DNA from: Pseudomonas sp. Irchel s3h17
GTDB taxonomy: Bacteria; Pseudomonadota; Gammaproteobacteria; Pseudomonadales; Pseudomonadaceae
Reading direction: 5' to 3'
Length of the DNA: 64,000 bases
Assembly (NCBI RefSeq): GCF_900187505.1
Contig: NZ_FYDL01000004.1
Location: forward strand, 257,359 to 321,358
Position 1 is the first letter of the stretch. The number at the start of each line of letters is the position of its first letter. Positions 36,562 to 47,432 of the stretch are shown piece by piece. The notes beneath the pieces are model-generated. The model saw only the letters and a program-made list of their open reading frames with translations. It was not told the origin of the DNA and did not search any database. The position numbers were made by a program, and so were the translations under genes.

Positions 36562-39414
36562 ATGACTCAAGTCAACCTGAGCACTGCCAACGAATTCATC
36601 GCGCGCCACATCGGCCCGCGTTCGGGCGACGAGCAAGCCATGCTCAACAGCCTGGGGTTTGATTCCCTGGAAGCCCTGAGCGCCAGCGTCATCCCCGACA
36701 GCATCAAGGGCACCAGCGTGCTGGGCCTGGGCGACGGCCAGAGCGAAGCCGAGGCCCTGGCCTCGATCAAGGCCATCGCTGGCAAGAACCAGCTGTTCAA
36801 GACCTACATCGGCCAGGGCTACTACAACTGCCATACACCTTCGCCGATCCTGCGCAACCTGCTGGAAAACCCGGCCTGGTACACCGCCTACACCCCGTAT
36901 CAGCCAGAAATCTCCCAAGGCCGCCTGGAAGCGCTGCTGAACTTCCAGACCCTGATCAGCGACCTGTCCGGCCTGCCGATCGCCAACGCCTCGCTGCTCG
37001 ACGAAGCCACCGCCGCCGCCGAAGCCATGACCTTCTGCAAGCGCCTGAGCAAGAACAAGGGCAGCCATGCATTCTTCGCTTCCAGCCACTGCCACCCACA
37101 AACCCTCGACGTGCTGCGCACCCGTGCCGAGCCATTGGGCATCGACGTGGTGGTGGGCGATGAGCGTGAGCTGACCGACGTCAGCCCGTTCTTCGGTGCG
37201 CTGCTGCAATACCCGGCCAGCAACGGTGACCTGTTCGACTACCGCGAACTGACCGAGCGCTTCCACGCCGCCAATGCCCTGGTCGCCGTCGCGGCCGACC
37301 TGCTGGCCCTGACCGTGTTGACCCCGCCGGGCGAGTTCGGCGCCGACGTGGCCATCGGCAGCGCCCAACGCTTCGGCGTGCCGCTGGGCTTCGGTGGCCC
37401 GCACGCGGCTTACTTCGCCACCAAGGACGCCTTCAAGCGCGACATGCCGGGCCGTCTGGTCGGTGTATCGGTAGACCGTTTCGGCAAGCCGGCCCTGCGC
37501 CTGGCCATGCAGACCCGCGAACAACATATCCGTCGCGAGAAAGCCACCAGCAACATCTGCACCGCCCAGGTGCTGTTGGCCAACATCGCCAGCATGTACG
37601 CGGTGTACCACGGCCCCAAAGGCCTGGTGCAGATCGCCACGCGCATTCATCACCTGACCGCGATCCTGGCCAAGGGCCTGGGCGCGCTGGGCCTGAACGT
37701 CGAGCAAGACAGTTTCTTCGACACCCTGACCCTGGCCACGGGTGCACAAACCGCGGCCCTGCACGACAAGGCCCACGCCCAGCGCATCAACCTGCGCGTG
37801 GTCGATGACCAGCGCCTGGGTCTGTCCCTGGACGAAACCACGACCCAGACCGACATCGAAACCCTGTGGAGCCTGCTGGCCGACGGCAAGTCGCTGCCGG
37901 ACTTCGCCGCACTGGCCGCCTCGATCCACAGCCGCATCCCGGCGTCGCTGGTTCGCCAATCGGCGATCCTCAGCCATCCAGTGTTCAACCGTTATCACTC
38001 GGAAACCGAGTTGATGCGCTACCTGCGCAAACTGGCGGACAAGGACCTGGCCCTGGATCGCACCATGATCCCGCTGGGCTCGTGCACCATGAAACTCAAC
38101 GCCGCCAGCGAAATGATCCCGGTGACCTGGGCCGAATTCGGCGCCCTGCACCCGTTCGCCCCGGCCGAGCAAAGCGCCGGCTACCAGCAACTGACCGACG
38201 AGCTGGAAGCGATGCTCTGCGCCGCCACCGGCTACGACGCGATCTCGCTGCAACCGAACGCTGGCTCCCAGGGCGAATACGCCGGCCTGCTGGCGATTCG
38301 TGCCTACCACCAGAGCCGTGGCGAAGACCGTCGCGACATCTGCCTGATCCCGTCCTCGGCCCACGGTACCAACCCGGCCACCGCCAACATGGCCGGCATG
38401 CGCGTGGTGGTCACCGCTTGTGATGCCCGTGGCAACGTCGACATCGAAGACTTGCGCGCCAAGGCCATCGAGCACCGCGAACACCTCGCCGCGCTGATGA
38501 TCACCTACCCGTCCACCCACGGTGTGTTCGAGGAAGGCATCCGCGAAATCTGCGGCATCATTCATGACAACGGCGGCCAGGTGTACATCGACGGCGCCAA
38601 CATGAACGCCATGGTCGGCCTGTGCGCCCCGGGCAAGTTCGGCGGCGACGTCTCGCACCTGAACCTGCACAAGACCTTCTGCATCCCTCACGGCGGTGGC
38701 GGCCCGGGCGTCGGCCCGATTGGCGTGAAGTCCCACCTGACCCCGTTCCTGCCGGGTCACGCGGCGATGGAACGCAAGGAAGGCGCGGTCTGCGCGGCAC
38801 CGTTCGGCAGCGCGAGCATTTTGCCGATCACCTGGATGTACATTCGGATGATGGGTGGCGCGGGTCTCAAGCGTGCTTCGCAGTTGGCGATCCTCAACGC
38901 CAACTACATCTCCCGTCGCCTCGAAGAGCACTACCCGGTGCTGTACACCGGCAGCAATGGCCTGGTGGCCCACGAATGCATCCTCGACCTGCGCCCGCTC
39001 AAGGACAGCAGCGGTATCAGCGTCGATGACGTGGCCAAGCGCCTGATCGACTTCGGTTTCCACGCCCCGACCATGTCGTTCCCGGTGGCGGGCACGTTGA
39101 TGATCGAGCCGACCGAAAGCGAATCCAAGGAAGAGCTGGACCGTTTCTGCGAGGCCATGATCCGCATCCGCGAAGAAATCCGCGCGGTGGAAAACGGCAC
39201 CCTGGACAAGGACGACAACCCGCTGAAGAACGCCCCGCACACCGCGGCGGAAATCGTTGGCGAGTGGTCGCACCCGTACAGCCGTGAACAGGCGGTGTAC
39301 CCGGTGGAGTCCTTGATCGAAGGCAAGTACTGGCCACCGGTCGGTCGCGTCGACAACGTGTTTGGCGACCGCAACCTGATCTGCGCCTGCCCGTCGATCG
39401 AAAGCTACGCTTAA
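36562..39414 (+). CDS. gcvP: Glycine dehydrogenase (decarboxylating), P protein
   Basis: PLP enzyme of 950 residues that decarboxylates glycine and loads the aminomethyl group on GcvH. It is the fused single-chain form. N-terminal half: [41 protein letters not shown]-terminal half: [19 protein letters not shown] and the PLP Lys in [18 protein letters not shown]. Ribosome-binding GAGGAGA overlaps the end of gcvH. Length and motifs are normal. Confidence 0.97.
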   Translation: MTQVNLSTANEFIARHIGPRSGDEQAMLNSLGFDSLEALSASVIPDSIKGTSVLGLGDGQSEAEALASIKAIAGKNQLFKTYIGQGYYNCHTPSPILRNLLENPAWYTAYTPYQPEISQGRLEALLNFQTLISDLSGLPIANASLLDEATAAAEAMTFCKRLSKNKGSHAFFASSHCHPQTLDVLRTRAEPLGIDVVVGDERELTDVSPFFGALLQYPASNGDLFDYRELTERFHAANALVAVAADLLALTVLTPPGEFGADVAIGSAQRFGVPLGFGGPHAAYFATKDAFKRDMPGRLVGVSVDRFGKPALRLAMQTREQHIRREKATSNICTAQVLLANIASMYAVYHGPKGLVQIATRIHHLTAILAKGLGALGLNVEQDSFFDTLTLATGAQTAALHDKAHAQRINLRVVDDQRLGLSLDETTTQTDIETLWSLLADGKSLPDFAALAASIHSRIPASLVRQSAILSHPVFNRYHSETELMRYLRKLADKDLALDRTMIPLGSCTMKLNAASEMIPVTWAEFGALHPFAPAEQSAGYQQLTDELEAMLCAATGYDAISLQPNAGSQGEYAGLLAIRAYHQSRGEDRRDICLIPSSAHGTNPATANMAGMRVVVTACDARGNVDIEDLRAKAIEHREHLAALMITYPSTHGVFEEGIREICGIIHDNGGQVYIDGANMNAMVGLCAPGKFGGDVSHLNLHKTFCIPHGGGGPGVGPIGVKSHLTPFLPGHAAMERKEGAVCAAPFGSASILPITWMYIRMMGGAGLKRASQLAILNANYISRRLEEHYPVLYTGSNGLVAHECILDLRPLKDSSGISVDDVAKRLIDFGFHAPTMSFPVAGTLMIEPTESESKEELDRFCEAMIRIREEIRAVENGTLDKDDNPLKNAPHTAAEIVGEWSHPYSREQAVYPVESLIEGKYWPPVGRVDNVFGDRNLICACPSIESYA

Positions 39415-39470
39415 ACGAATGAGGGGGCGGGTTTGACCGCCTCCACTTTCAAGAACACCGCATTCCCCTC

Positions 39471-39558
39471 GTGGGAGCGGGCTCGCTCGCGAAGGCGGTG
39501 TGTCAGCCACCACCGGTGCTGCCTGTTACGCCGCCTTCGCGAGCAAGCCCGCTCCCAC
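39471..39558. repeat. REPIN between gcvP and sdaA
   Basis: GTGGGAGCGGGCTCGCTCGCGA and inverted TCGCGAGCAAGCCCGCTCCC flank about 45 bp (GTGGGAGC subfamily). It occupies the position where glyA2 lies in P. aeruginosa. Confidence 0.85.
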
Positions 39559-39619
39559 AGGGATCTGTGTCAAGCCCCTGATTCCGCCTATTCCTATAAC
39601 AAGAAACCGGAGAAACACC

Positions 39620-40996
<1,377 letters not shown>

Positions 40997-41037
40997 GGCA
41001 TACCCGTCTGCCCCAGTACATTTTCCAGGAGTTGTCT

Positions 41038-42162
41038 ATGTCCACCGAAAACCTGTCGAAAACCCCGCTGCACGCACTCCACATCGAGCTCGGCGCCCGC
41101 ATGGTGCCCTTCGCCGGCTACGACATGCCGGTGCAGTACCCGCTCGGCGTGATGAAGGAGCACCAGCACACCCGTGAGCAGGCCGGCCTGTTCGATGTCT
41201 CGCACATGGGCCAGATCCGCCTGACCGGCGCCCAAGCCGCCAAGGCCCTGGAAACCCTGGTGCCGGTGGACATCATCGACCTGCCCGTGGGCATGCAGCG
41301 CTATGCCATGTTCACCAACGAAACCGGCGGTATCCTCGACGACCTGATGGTCGCCAACCTCGGTAACGACGAACTGTTCCTGGTGGTTAACGCCGCCTGC
41401 AAGGACCAGGACCTGGCGCACCTGCGCAAATACCTCGGTGAGCAGTGCAGCATCGAGCCGCTGTTCGAAGAGCGCGCCCTGCTCGCCCTGCAAGGTCCGG
41501 TCGCGGTCACCGTGCTCGCCCGCCTGGCCCCTGAAGTGGCAAAAATGACCTTCATGCAGTTCGCCCGCGTGACCTTGCTGGGTGTCGAGTGCTTTGTCAG
41601 CCGTTCGGGCTACACCGGCGAAGACGGTTTTGAAATCTCCGTACCGGCCGCCAATGCCGAAGCCCTGGCCCGCGCCCTGCTGGCCGAACCGGAAGTCGCC
41701 GCGATTGGCCTGGGTGCCCGCGACTCGTTGCGCCTGGAAGCCGGCCTGTGCCTCTACGGCCATGACATGAACACCGAGACCACCCCGATCGAGGCGAGCC
41801 TGCTGTGGGCTATCTCCAAGCCTCGGCGTGCCGATGGCGCCCGTGCCGGCGGCTTCCCGGGGGCTGAAAGCGTATTTGCCCAGCAACAGAACGGCGTCGG
41901 CCGCAAACGCGTCGGCCTGCGGCCTCAAGAACGCACACCGGTGCGCGAAGGCGCGGAAATCGTCAACGAAGCGGGCGAGATCATCGGCAGCGTCTGCAGT
42001 GGCGGCTTCGGGCCCACCCTGGGTGGTCCCTTGGCAATGGGTTACCTGGACAGTGCGTACATCGCACTCGATACCCGGGTCTGGGCCATCGTGCGTGGGA
42101 AAAAGGTGCCTTTGCTTGTAAGCAAAATGCCATTTGTTCCGCAACGCTACTATCGCGGCTGA
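41038..42162 (+). CDS. gcvT: Aminomethyltransferase, glycine cleavage T protein
   Basis: 374 residues from ATG 41038 (CCAGGAG upstream). Transfers the C1 unit from GcvH to tetrahydrofolate, releasing ammonia. Marks: [38 protein letters not shown], the folate-site [14 protein letters not shown], and [17 protein letters not shown]. It is the last gene of the operon. A longer upstream frame overlaps sdaA and is not used. Confidence 0.96.
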   Translation: MSTENLSKTPLHALHIELGARMVPFAGYDMPVQYPLGVMKEHQHTREQAGLFDVSHMGQIRLTGAQAAKALETLVPVDIIDLPVGMQRYAMFTNETGGILDDLMVANLGNDELFLVVNAACKDQDLAHLRKYLGEQCSIEPLFEERALLALQGPVAVTVLARLAPEVAKMTFMQFARVTLLGVECFVSRSGYTGEDGFEISVPAANAEALARALLAEPEVAAIGLGARDSLRLEAGLCLYGHDMNTETTPIEASLLWAISKPRRADGARAGGFPGAESVFAQQQNGVGRKRVGLRPQERTPVREGAEIVNEAGEIIGSVCSGGFGPTLGGPLAMGYLDSAYIALDTRVWAIVRGKKVPLLVSKMPFVPQRYYRG

Positions 42163-42562
42163 TTGACTGTTCCTATAAGTAACGCGGTTGCGTAACAGCG
42201 CACTAATCTGTAACGCAACCGCCATGAAACAGTGCAAACGTTTGACTCTAAGCTTCGATAATGAACTTGCGTTATAACGTTCGAAAACATGTGAACAACG
42301 GTATCGATCAAGCCGCAGCAAAACCCGACGAAACCGCCACAAGCCCAGCGGCACAAGGCTTACAGGGGGCTTGTTTTTTCTCTCGTAGTTGGCGTAGAGT
42401 TTGTTCACTGTGTTTGCATGGGTCGCCTGGAATCGTGACCTGGGCAGTAGCCAACAAGTTTGCTACACCCGTTCTACGTCTTTCTACTTTCCTGCAACCA
42501 GCCCCAGTACTCTTTCATGAGAAAGAGGCTGCCATCAATTTTTGCGTCATAGGAAATAAGAA
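42163..42562. other. 400-bp intergenic region: inverted repeat and long cold-shock leader
   Basis: No gene is supported. Near the left end a dyad GCGGTTGCGTAAC (42184-42196) pairs with GTAACGCAACCGC (42210-42222), 12 of 13 matching, with a 13-base loop and no T-run. The right part, up to the cold-shock ATG, is T/A-rich and probably a long 5' untranslated leader as found in cspA genes, with AAGAAATG at the start. Its second half-site TGTAACG equals the GcsR half-site. Confidence 0.55.
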
Positions 42563-42775
42563 ATGTCCCAACGTCAGAGCGGCACCGTCAAGTGGTTTAA
42601 CGACGAAAAAGGTTTTGGTTTTATCACTCCAGAAAGCGGCCCGGATCTGTTCGTACATTTCCGTGCCATCCAGGGCAACGGCTTCAAGAGCCTGAAAGAA
42701 GGCCAGAAAGTGACCTTCATCGCGGTGCAGGGCCAAAAAGGCATGCAAGCTGACGAAGTTCAAGCAGAAGGCTGA
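42563..42775 (+). CDS. Cold-shock domain protein (CspA family)
   Basis: 70 residues, a single nucleic-acid-binding beta barrel. RNP1 is KGFGFITP and RNP2 is LFVHFRAI, with the usual [15 protein letters not shown] opening. It acts as an RNA chaperone or antiterminator. In RNP2 the common VHFSAI is VHFRAI, as in Pseudomonas CapB-like proteins. It ends at a strong terminator. Confidence 0.95.
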
Positions 42776-42787
42776 TCTTCTGTTACT

Positions 42788-42822
42788 AAAAAGCCTCTGA
42801 TGCTGACATCAGGGGCTTTTTT
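42788..42822 (+). terminator. Rho-independent terminator of the cold-shock gene
   Basis: AAAAAGCCTCTGATG, loop CTGA, then CATCAGGGGCTTTTTT: a 12-bp stem with one mismatch or G-T pair, followed by a T-run. It lies 12 bp after the stop codon. Confidence 0.9.
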
Positions 42823-42873
42823 GTGCGCGTAATTCCGTAAAATGGCTTCTTTTTATCAGCCGAGAGCCATTCC

Positions 42874-43362
42874 ATGTCGAAACACCTGCTCAGTCCCCAG
42901 GGTGAGTTCCCCATCGCCGGCCTGGGTCGTCGCCTGGCAGCGATGTTCTACGACTTCCTGCTGTGCACCGCCCTGCTGATCGTCACAGGCGGCGTCTACA
43001 AGATGATCCAGATGGCAATCATCGGCGAAGAGCGGATGCGCGCCCTGACCGATGCCGGCGCACTGGACGGCGATCCCCTACTCTCCACCATCTTGCTGTT
43101 CGTGTTGTTTGGTTTCTTCGCCAAGTTCTGGACCTATTCCGGCCAGACCCTGGGCATGCAGGTCTGGTGCATCCGCGTGCAGAACGCCGACGGCTCGGCC
43201 ATCAGCCTGTGGCAGGCGCTGCTGCGCTTTGTGGTCTCGATCGCGTCGCTGCTGTGCGTCGGCCTGGGTTTCTTCTGGATGCTCTTCGACAAACAGAAAC
43301 GCAGCTGGCACGACATGTACTCCAACAGCCAGCTGGTGCGGATCCCGAAGAAGAAAAAGTGA
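42874..43362 (+). CDS. RDD family membrane protein
   Basis: 162 residues with three hydrophobic segments (FYDFLLCTALLIVTGGVYKM, LSTILLFVLFGFFAKFW, FVVSIASLLCVGLGFFWMLF). It has the family Arg-Asp/Asp pattern: GLGRRLAAMFYDFLLC, then FDKQKRSWHDMYSNSQLV at the end. The role of RDD proteins is mostly unknown; some are proposed ion exchangers. It stands alone between the csp terminator and the convergent nadA. Confidence 0.88.
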   Translation: MSKHLLSPQGEFPIAGLGRRLAAMFYDFLLCTALLIVTGGVYKMIQMAIIGEERMRALTDAGALDGDPLLSTILLFVLFGFFAKFWTYSGQTLGMQVWCIRVQNADGSAISLWQALLRFVVSIASLLCVGLGFFWMLFDKQKRSWHDMYSNSQLVRIPKKKK

Positions 43363-43438
43363 CCCGCCAGATACCAAAACGCCCAAAGTCATCGGGCACC
43401 ACTGCTGTTAAGAAAAATTTGAAGCGAGTGAAGAACCC

Positions 43439-43466
43439 GTGGCGAGCGAGCAAGCGCTCTCGCCAC
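43439..43466. repeat. Single REP between the RDD gene and nadA
   Basis: GTGGCGAGCGAGCAAGCGCT with CTCGCCAC forms one palindromic REP at the convergent gene ends. Confidence 0.7.
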
Positions 43467-43551
43467 GAAGAGGATGTATTGAGCACCCTCCCCTTAACTG
43501 ACCAGCATGACGAACCATCGGGGCGTTTTGCCAGGCAGTCAAAGTAGACGA

Positions 43552-44610
43552 TCAGGCATTACCCGCCAGCTTCATCCGCGCAGCCGCGGTGAAGTCGAGC
43601 ATGCGCTTGAGCGGGCGAATCGCCTGGGGGATCAGCGCCGGCTCGACGAAGATCTCGCCTGAGCCCTCTCGCAGGCACTGCAACGTGCGCTCAAGGGTGT
43701 TCATCGCCATCCACGGGCAATGCGCGCAACTGCGGCATGCCGCGCCGTTGCCGGCCGTAGGCGCTTCGATAAACACCTTGTCCGGACACAGCTGCTGCAT
43801 CTTGTAGAAAATGCCGCGGTCGGTGGCCACGATCAGGGTCTTGTTCGGCAGGCTTTGCGCCGCTGCGATCAACTGACTGGTGGAGCCCACCGCGTCGGCC
43901 AACTCGATCACCGCCGTTGGCGACTCCGGGTGCACCAGGATGGCCGCATCCGGGTACAGCGCCTTCATGTCTTCCAGCTGCTTGGCCTTGAACTCTTCAT
44001 GGACGATGCACGCCCCGTCCCAGAGCAACATGTCGGCGCCCGTTTTGCGCTGGATGTAGGTGCCCAGGTGCTTGTCCGGGCCCCAGATGATCGTCTCGCC
44101 GTTGTCCATCAGGCTTTCGACGATTTCCAGCGCGCAACTGGAAGTCACGACCCAGTCCGCTCGTGCTTTCACCGCTGCCGAGGTGTTGGCATACACCACC
44201 ACCGTACGCTCCGGATGCTGGTCACAGAACGCCGAGAACTCGTCTACCGGGCACCCCAGGTCCAGCGAACAGGTCGCCTCCAGGGTCGGCATCAGCACGC
44301 GTTTTTCCGGGTTGAGGATTTTCGCCGTCTCTCCCATGAATTTCACGCCTGCCACCACTACGGTCTTGGCCGGGTGTGCATTGCCGAAGCGGGCCATTTC
44401 CAGGGAGTCGGAAACACAGCCGCCGGTTTCTTCGGCCAGGGCCTGAATGATCGGGTCGCAATAGAAGTGGGCAACCAGCACCGCATCCTGAGCCTTGAGC
44501 TCGGCGGCGATGGCACTGCGGTAATGGGCTTGCTCTTCGGCAGTCAGCGGCTTGGGCTGCTTGGCATCGAGGTGAGCTTGAACCAGAAGGCGTTCGGAAA
44601 TTTGCGTCAT
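43552..44610 (-). CDS. nadA: Quinolinate synthase
   Basis: Condenses iminoaspartate with dihydroxyacetone phosphate to quinolinate in NAD synthesis. 352 residues from the ATG at 44610. Key parts: [50 protein letters not shown] and the [4Fe-4S] Cys residues (one in [12 protein letters not shown], one in [12 protein letters not shown]). The track of codons upstream of 44610 is not conserved in the family. Normal length. Confidence 0.95.
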   Translation of the reverse strand: MTQISERLLVQAHLDAKQPKPLTAEEQAHYRSAIAAELKAQDAVLVAHFYCDPIIQALAEETGGCVSDSLEMARFGNAHPAKTVVVAGVKFMGETAKILNPEKRVLMPTLEATCSLDLGCPVDEFSAFCDQHPERTVVVYANTSAAVKARADWVVTSSCALEIVESLMDNGETIIWGPDKHLGTYIQRKTGADMLLWDGACIVHEEFKAKQLEDMKALYPDAAILVHPESPTAVIELADAVGSTSQLIAAAQSLPNKTLIVATDRGIFYKMQQLCPDKVFIEAPTAGNGAACRSCAHCPWMAMNTLERTLQCLREGSGEIFVEPALIPQAIRPLKRMLDFTAAARMKLAGNA

Positions 44611-44974
44611 GATCGCAAGACCTGCGGGCGCTTTCGCGCGAAAGTCAAGTATACACCCGGCTCCGGACCTTTCGAGGTACCGCCGGGAGAGTGAGTAGTC
44701 ATCAGGCACGGACAACATTGAAGCCGGGCAAGGCTACAGAATATCCCGCGGATGCAAAAGATCATTCTGACCTGCGTGATGAATAGAAGCGTCCTGAAAC
44801 AAATCCTAGGGCCTTGATCTTTCAGAAAAAACATCCGCTGCGGCATTTAATGCGCAGGACTTGAATGGATTTACCACTAGCCTGCGCAACTGCGGCCGGC
44901 AGTGCTATGTCACTGCCACATATGCCCCACCCTCCAGGGAAACAGGGTGGACAACAAAAGGATGGAACAACAGC
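44611..44974. other. Divergent intergenic region between nadA and the hydrolase
   Basis: 364 bp. It must hold the promoters of nadA (minus) and the hydrolase (plus). Short open frames on both strands have no family resemblance. A GGATGGAAC ribosome-binding region precedes the hydrolase ATG. I saw no clear operator. Confidence 0.4.
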
Positions 44975-45934
44975 ATGTCGATCCAACGCTTCATTAAAAC
45001 CATAAACAGCCACTCGGCATCGCTACTGACGGCATGGCTGATGTCTTCAGCGCTCGTATTGTCGGGCGCTGATCTGCATGCCGCCGCGACAACCGAGCGT
45101 TGCGAAACACCCCCCCTGTGCTCCCAGTCGATCCAGGCAGGCAGCAGCACCTGGTCCTATTACGAAGGCGAGCGACATGGAGCGACCGTCATACTCGTCC
45201 ACGGCTTTTCATCACGCAAGGAAGTCTGGCTCGAATTTGGGCAGGCGCTAAGCTCCCGCTTCCACGTCATCATCCCCGACCTCCCCGGCTGGGGAGCGTC
45301 CAGCTACATTGAACATGCGAACTACGATATCGATGCTCAAGCGGCCCGGCTCCATGAGTTTGTTCTTGCACTCGACGCGGACAACATCATTCTCGTCGGG
45401 CATTCAATGGGTGGAGCCATTGCCGGCGTATACGCAGCCAATCAACCACAACGGGTAAGCCGGCTGGTGCTGGTTGGGGCGCTGGGGCTGAGTTTCGCTG
45501 AGAACGACTTCATGCGGATGCTGAATGCCGGGGGCAATCCGTTTATCTACGATAATCGCGCAGGCGTCGAACGCACCGCCCGCCTCGTGTATCTGGACCC
45601 ACCGTACATGTCTGATCAGCAGGTGCAGCAAGCGATTCTTGCCAACCGTGCGCAGCGAGCGTTTATCGACTCCACACTGGCGCAGATCCGCCCGCCCGCC
45701 CAATGGTTCGCGCTCAACCACCGACTGAAAGAGTTGAGCATGCCGGTACTCGGCATCTGGTGCCGCAAGGATAAGGTGATCGATGTCTCGGCGCTGGACA
45801 CCCTGCAAAATGGCCTTCCTGCCCGCCAAACGAACAGCACGGTCACTCTTGAAGGCTGCAACCACCTACCGATGATTGAACGCCCGGCCGAGCTTCTCAA
45901 GGCGCTGAGCACTTTCATTGCAACAAGCGACTAG
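44975..45934 (+). CDS. Exported alpha/beta hydrolase
   Basis: 319 residues from ATG 44975. An N-terminal signal-like segment (SLLTAWLMSSALVLSGADLHAAA) is followed by an alpha/beta hydrolase fold. The oxyanion strand is TVILVHGFSSRKEVWLEF, the nucleophile elbow is LVGHSMGGAIAG (Ser), the acid is in GIWCRKDKVIDVSAL and the His in EGCNHLPMIERP. It resembles secreted or periplasmic lipase/esterase-type hydrolases of Pseudomonas. The substrate is unknown. It ends about 85 bp before the first copy of the tRNA-Lys terminator sequence. Confidence 0.85.
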   Translation: MSIQRFIKTINSHSASLLTAWLMSSALVLSGADLHAAATTERCETPPLCSQSIQAGSSTWSYYEGERHGATVILVHGFSSRKEVWLEFGQALSSRFHVIIPDLPGWGASSYIEHANYDIDAQAARLHEFVLALDADNIILVGHSMGGAIAGVYAANQPQRVSRLVLVGALGLSFAENDFMRMLNAGGNPFIYDNRAGVERTARLVYLDPPYMSDQQVQQAILANRAQRAFIDSTLAQIRPPAQWFALNHRLKELSMPVLGIWCRKDKVIDVSALDTLQNGLPARQTNSTVTLEGCNHLPMIERPAELLKALSTFIATSD

Positions 45935-46020
45935 CCCATGCAGAGCAGACTCGCACGCCAAGAAAACCGACCTGCCAGAGCCCGTCAGCTCACCGATGGC
46001 GTGAGCACTGTTTCGAAGGC

Positions 46021-46064
46021 AAAAAAACCCGGAAATCCTCACTTGCGTGGGCCTTCCGGATTTT
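46021..46064. terminator. Orphan copy of the tRNA-Lys terminator (left direct repeat of the cassette)
   Basis: This 44-bp stretch from AAAAAAACCCGGAAATCC to CCTTCCGGATTTT is identical to 55229-55272, which lies directly behind the tRNA-Lys gene. It forms a CCGGAA/TTCCGG-type hairpin flanked by A and T runs, so it can terminate on both strands. No tRNA adjoins this copy. Similarity extends weakly to the left (GAGCACTG and GGC shared). Confidence 0.85.
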
Positions 46065-46672
46065 TAGAACAGCTTGAAAACCAATTGAACAGTCTGCTCC
46101 TGCAAGCGTCTGACGGATGGTTGTGCCTAGACAATATGATGCCGCCCTTCAAGGATCACTTTGACCCTTGTACTGATCTAATCTCACCCTGACAGTCGAC
46201 GCACGTACAATCGAACAATCGGTGTGCGAGATATTTAGGACAACAATAAAATCATCGTTCTGAACTGCACCCTTCCTATCGCTGTGGTGTTTCGTAACGC
46301 CGCGCCCCTAGTCAAACCGGCACATCGCCTGAAGTACCAACCGCCGTCCAACCGCCCATTGTTATCCTTGCCAGTATCTGCCAGCTAGTCGTTGAACTTT
46401 TTCCAGCGCGGAGTAAGCGTTTCGAAGGCTTAACCCAAAGACCATCCTGTACGACTACCAGGGAGAGTTTATCGACAAACCCATGACGCGACAGAGCTCC
46501 TCTACTCAATGTATCTATCTGTCACTTCTTAGGAACCTCCCTACAAAACAAATATCAATCTCCCACAAAAACAGTGATGACACATTAATTAGGAACGGAT
46601 AACCTCTGCCTGCACAAAAAAAATAACTACACTCGCGCGCACCGATTGTTATCGGACAAGGATGTGACATAC
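46065..46672. other. A/T-rich region without a clear gene, upstream of the tgl-like operon
   Basis: 608 bp, visibly poorer in G+C than the rest of the window and rich in short homopolymers. It should contain the promoter of the eight-gene operon. Open frames on either strand (for example the 65 codons at 46312-46509, minus) show no recognisable family and may be decayed sequence left by the insertion. No convincing operator was found. Confidence 0.5.
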
Positions 46673-47419
46673 ATGTCTTCCCTAACGACTTCGCCAACCA
46701 CTCTCTACGAAACCGTCGGTGATGGCGTAGAGTCCAGTAATGCCTCATGGAGTTTCGGAGGCGCGACCCCTGAGCACTTTGACTCCCATGTATCGAAATC
46801 CGTACCCAAATACAAGGATGGACACGATATCGTGCTGTCGCTCAGCGACTTTTTTGTAAAGAACGATAGCACCTGCTACGAACTTGGCAGTTCCACCGGC
46901 ACCCTCACTCGGCAACTTGCACAGCGCCATTGCGCCTCGGTGAAGTGGGTGGGAATTGATGTGGAAGAAGCCATGACCCGCAAGGCGAATGAGCTTTTGA
47001 GCGCATTACCGCAGCATAATGTCAGCTTTATTACTGATGACATTCTGACCTTTCCCTATGAAAAAAGCGATCTGATAGTTGCTTATTACACTATCCAATT
47101 CGTGCACCCGCGTATTCGCCAAACCTTGTTCGATCGTATCTACGAATCCTTGAACTGGGGTGGTACTTTTATCATGTTTGAAAAAGTACGCGCCCCAGAC
47201 GCACGCTTTCAAGACATCCTCAGTAGCCTGTATGTAGATTATAAGCGGAACCAAGGTTATAACGCCGATGAAATCCTGGCGAAAACCAGAAGTTTGAAAG
47301 GTGTACTTGAGCCTTTTTCCACGACCGGCAATATCGACATGTTATCTCGCGCCGGCTTCAAAGATACAACCAGTATTTTCAAGTACATTTGCTTTGAAGG
47401 CTTCTTCTGCATCAAGTAA
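46673..47419 (+). CDS. CmoA-like SAM-dependent enzyme (probable carboxy-SAM synthase of the tgl-like pathway)
   Basis: 248 residues from ATG 46673. It resembles tRNA-modifying CmoA along most of its length: CYELGSSTGTLTRQLA (SAM loop), YYTIQFVHPRIRQTLFDRIY, LNWGGTFIMFEKV, YVDYKRNQGYNADEI and the C-terminal AGFKDTTSIFKYICFEGFF. CmoA makes carboxy-SAM from SAM and prephenate. In the 3-thiaglutamate pathway such a cofactor supplies the carboxymethyl group. By my alignment E. coli CmoA Arg199 (QKRS) falls on Thr here, with an Arg one place later (AKTRS), so activity needs testing. It is first in the operon and separated from the next gene by 13 bp. Probably TglE, from memory. Confidence 0.75.
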   Translation: MSSLTTSPTTLYETVGDGVESSNASWSFGGATPEHFDSHVSKSVPKYKDGHDIVLSLSDFFVKNDSTCYELGSSTGTLTRQLAQRHCASVKWVGIDVEEAMTRKANELLSALPQHNVSFITDDILTFPYEKSDLIVAYYTIQFVHPRIRQTLFDRIYESLNWGGTFIMFEKVRAPDARFQDILSSLYVDYKRNQGYNADEILAKTRSLKGVLEPFSTTGNIDMLSRAGFKDTTSIFKYICFEGFFCIK

Positions 47420-47432
47420 CCAGGATGTGATC

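Noticed and set aside
45938..46192. 84-codon plus-strand frame after the hydrolase
   Set aside because: It reads through the duplicated tRNA-Lys terminator and has no recognisable domain, so it is unlikely to be translated.
46312..46509. 65-codon minus-strand frame upstream of the tgl-like operon, considered as a transposase or integrase remnant
   Set aside because: The short translation shows no catalytic motif that I can name. It is recorded only as possible debris.
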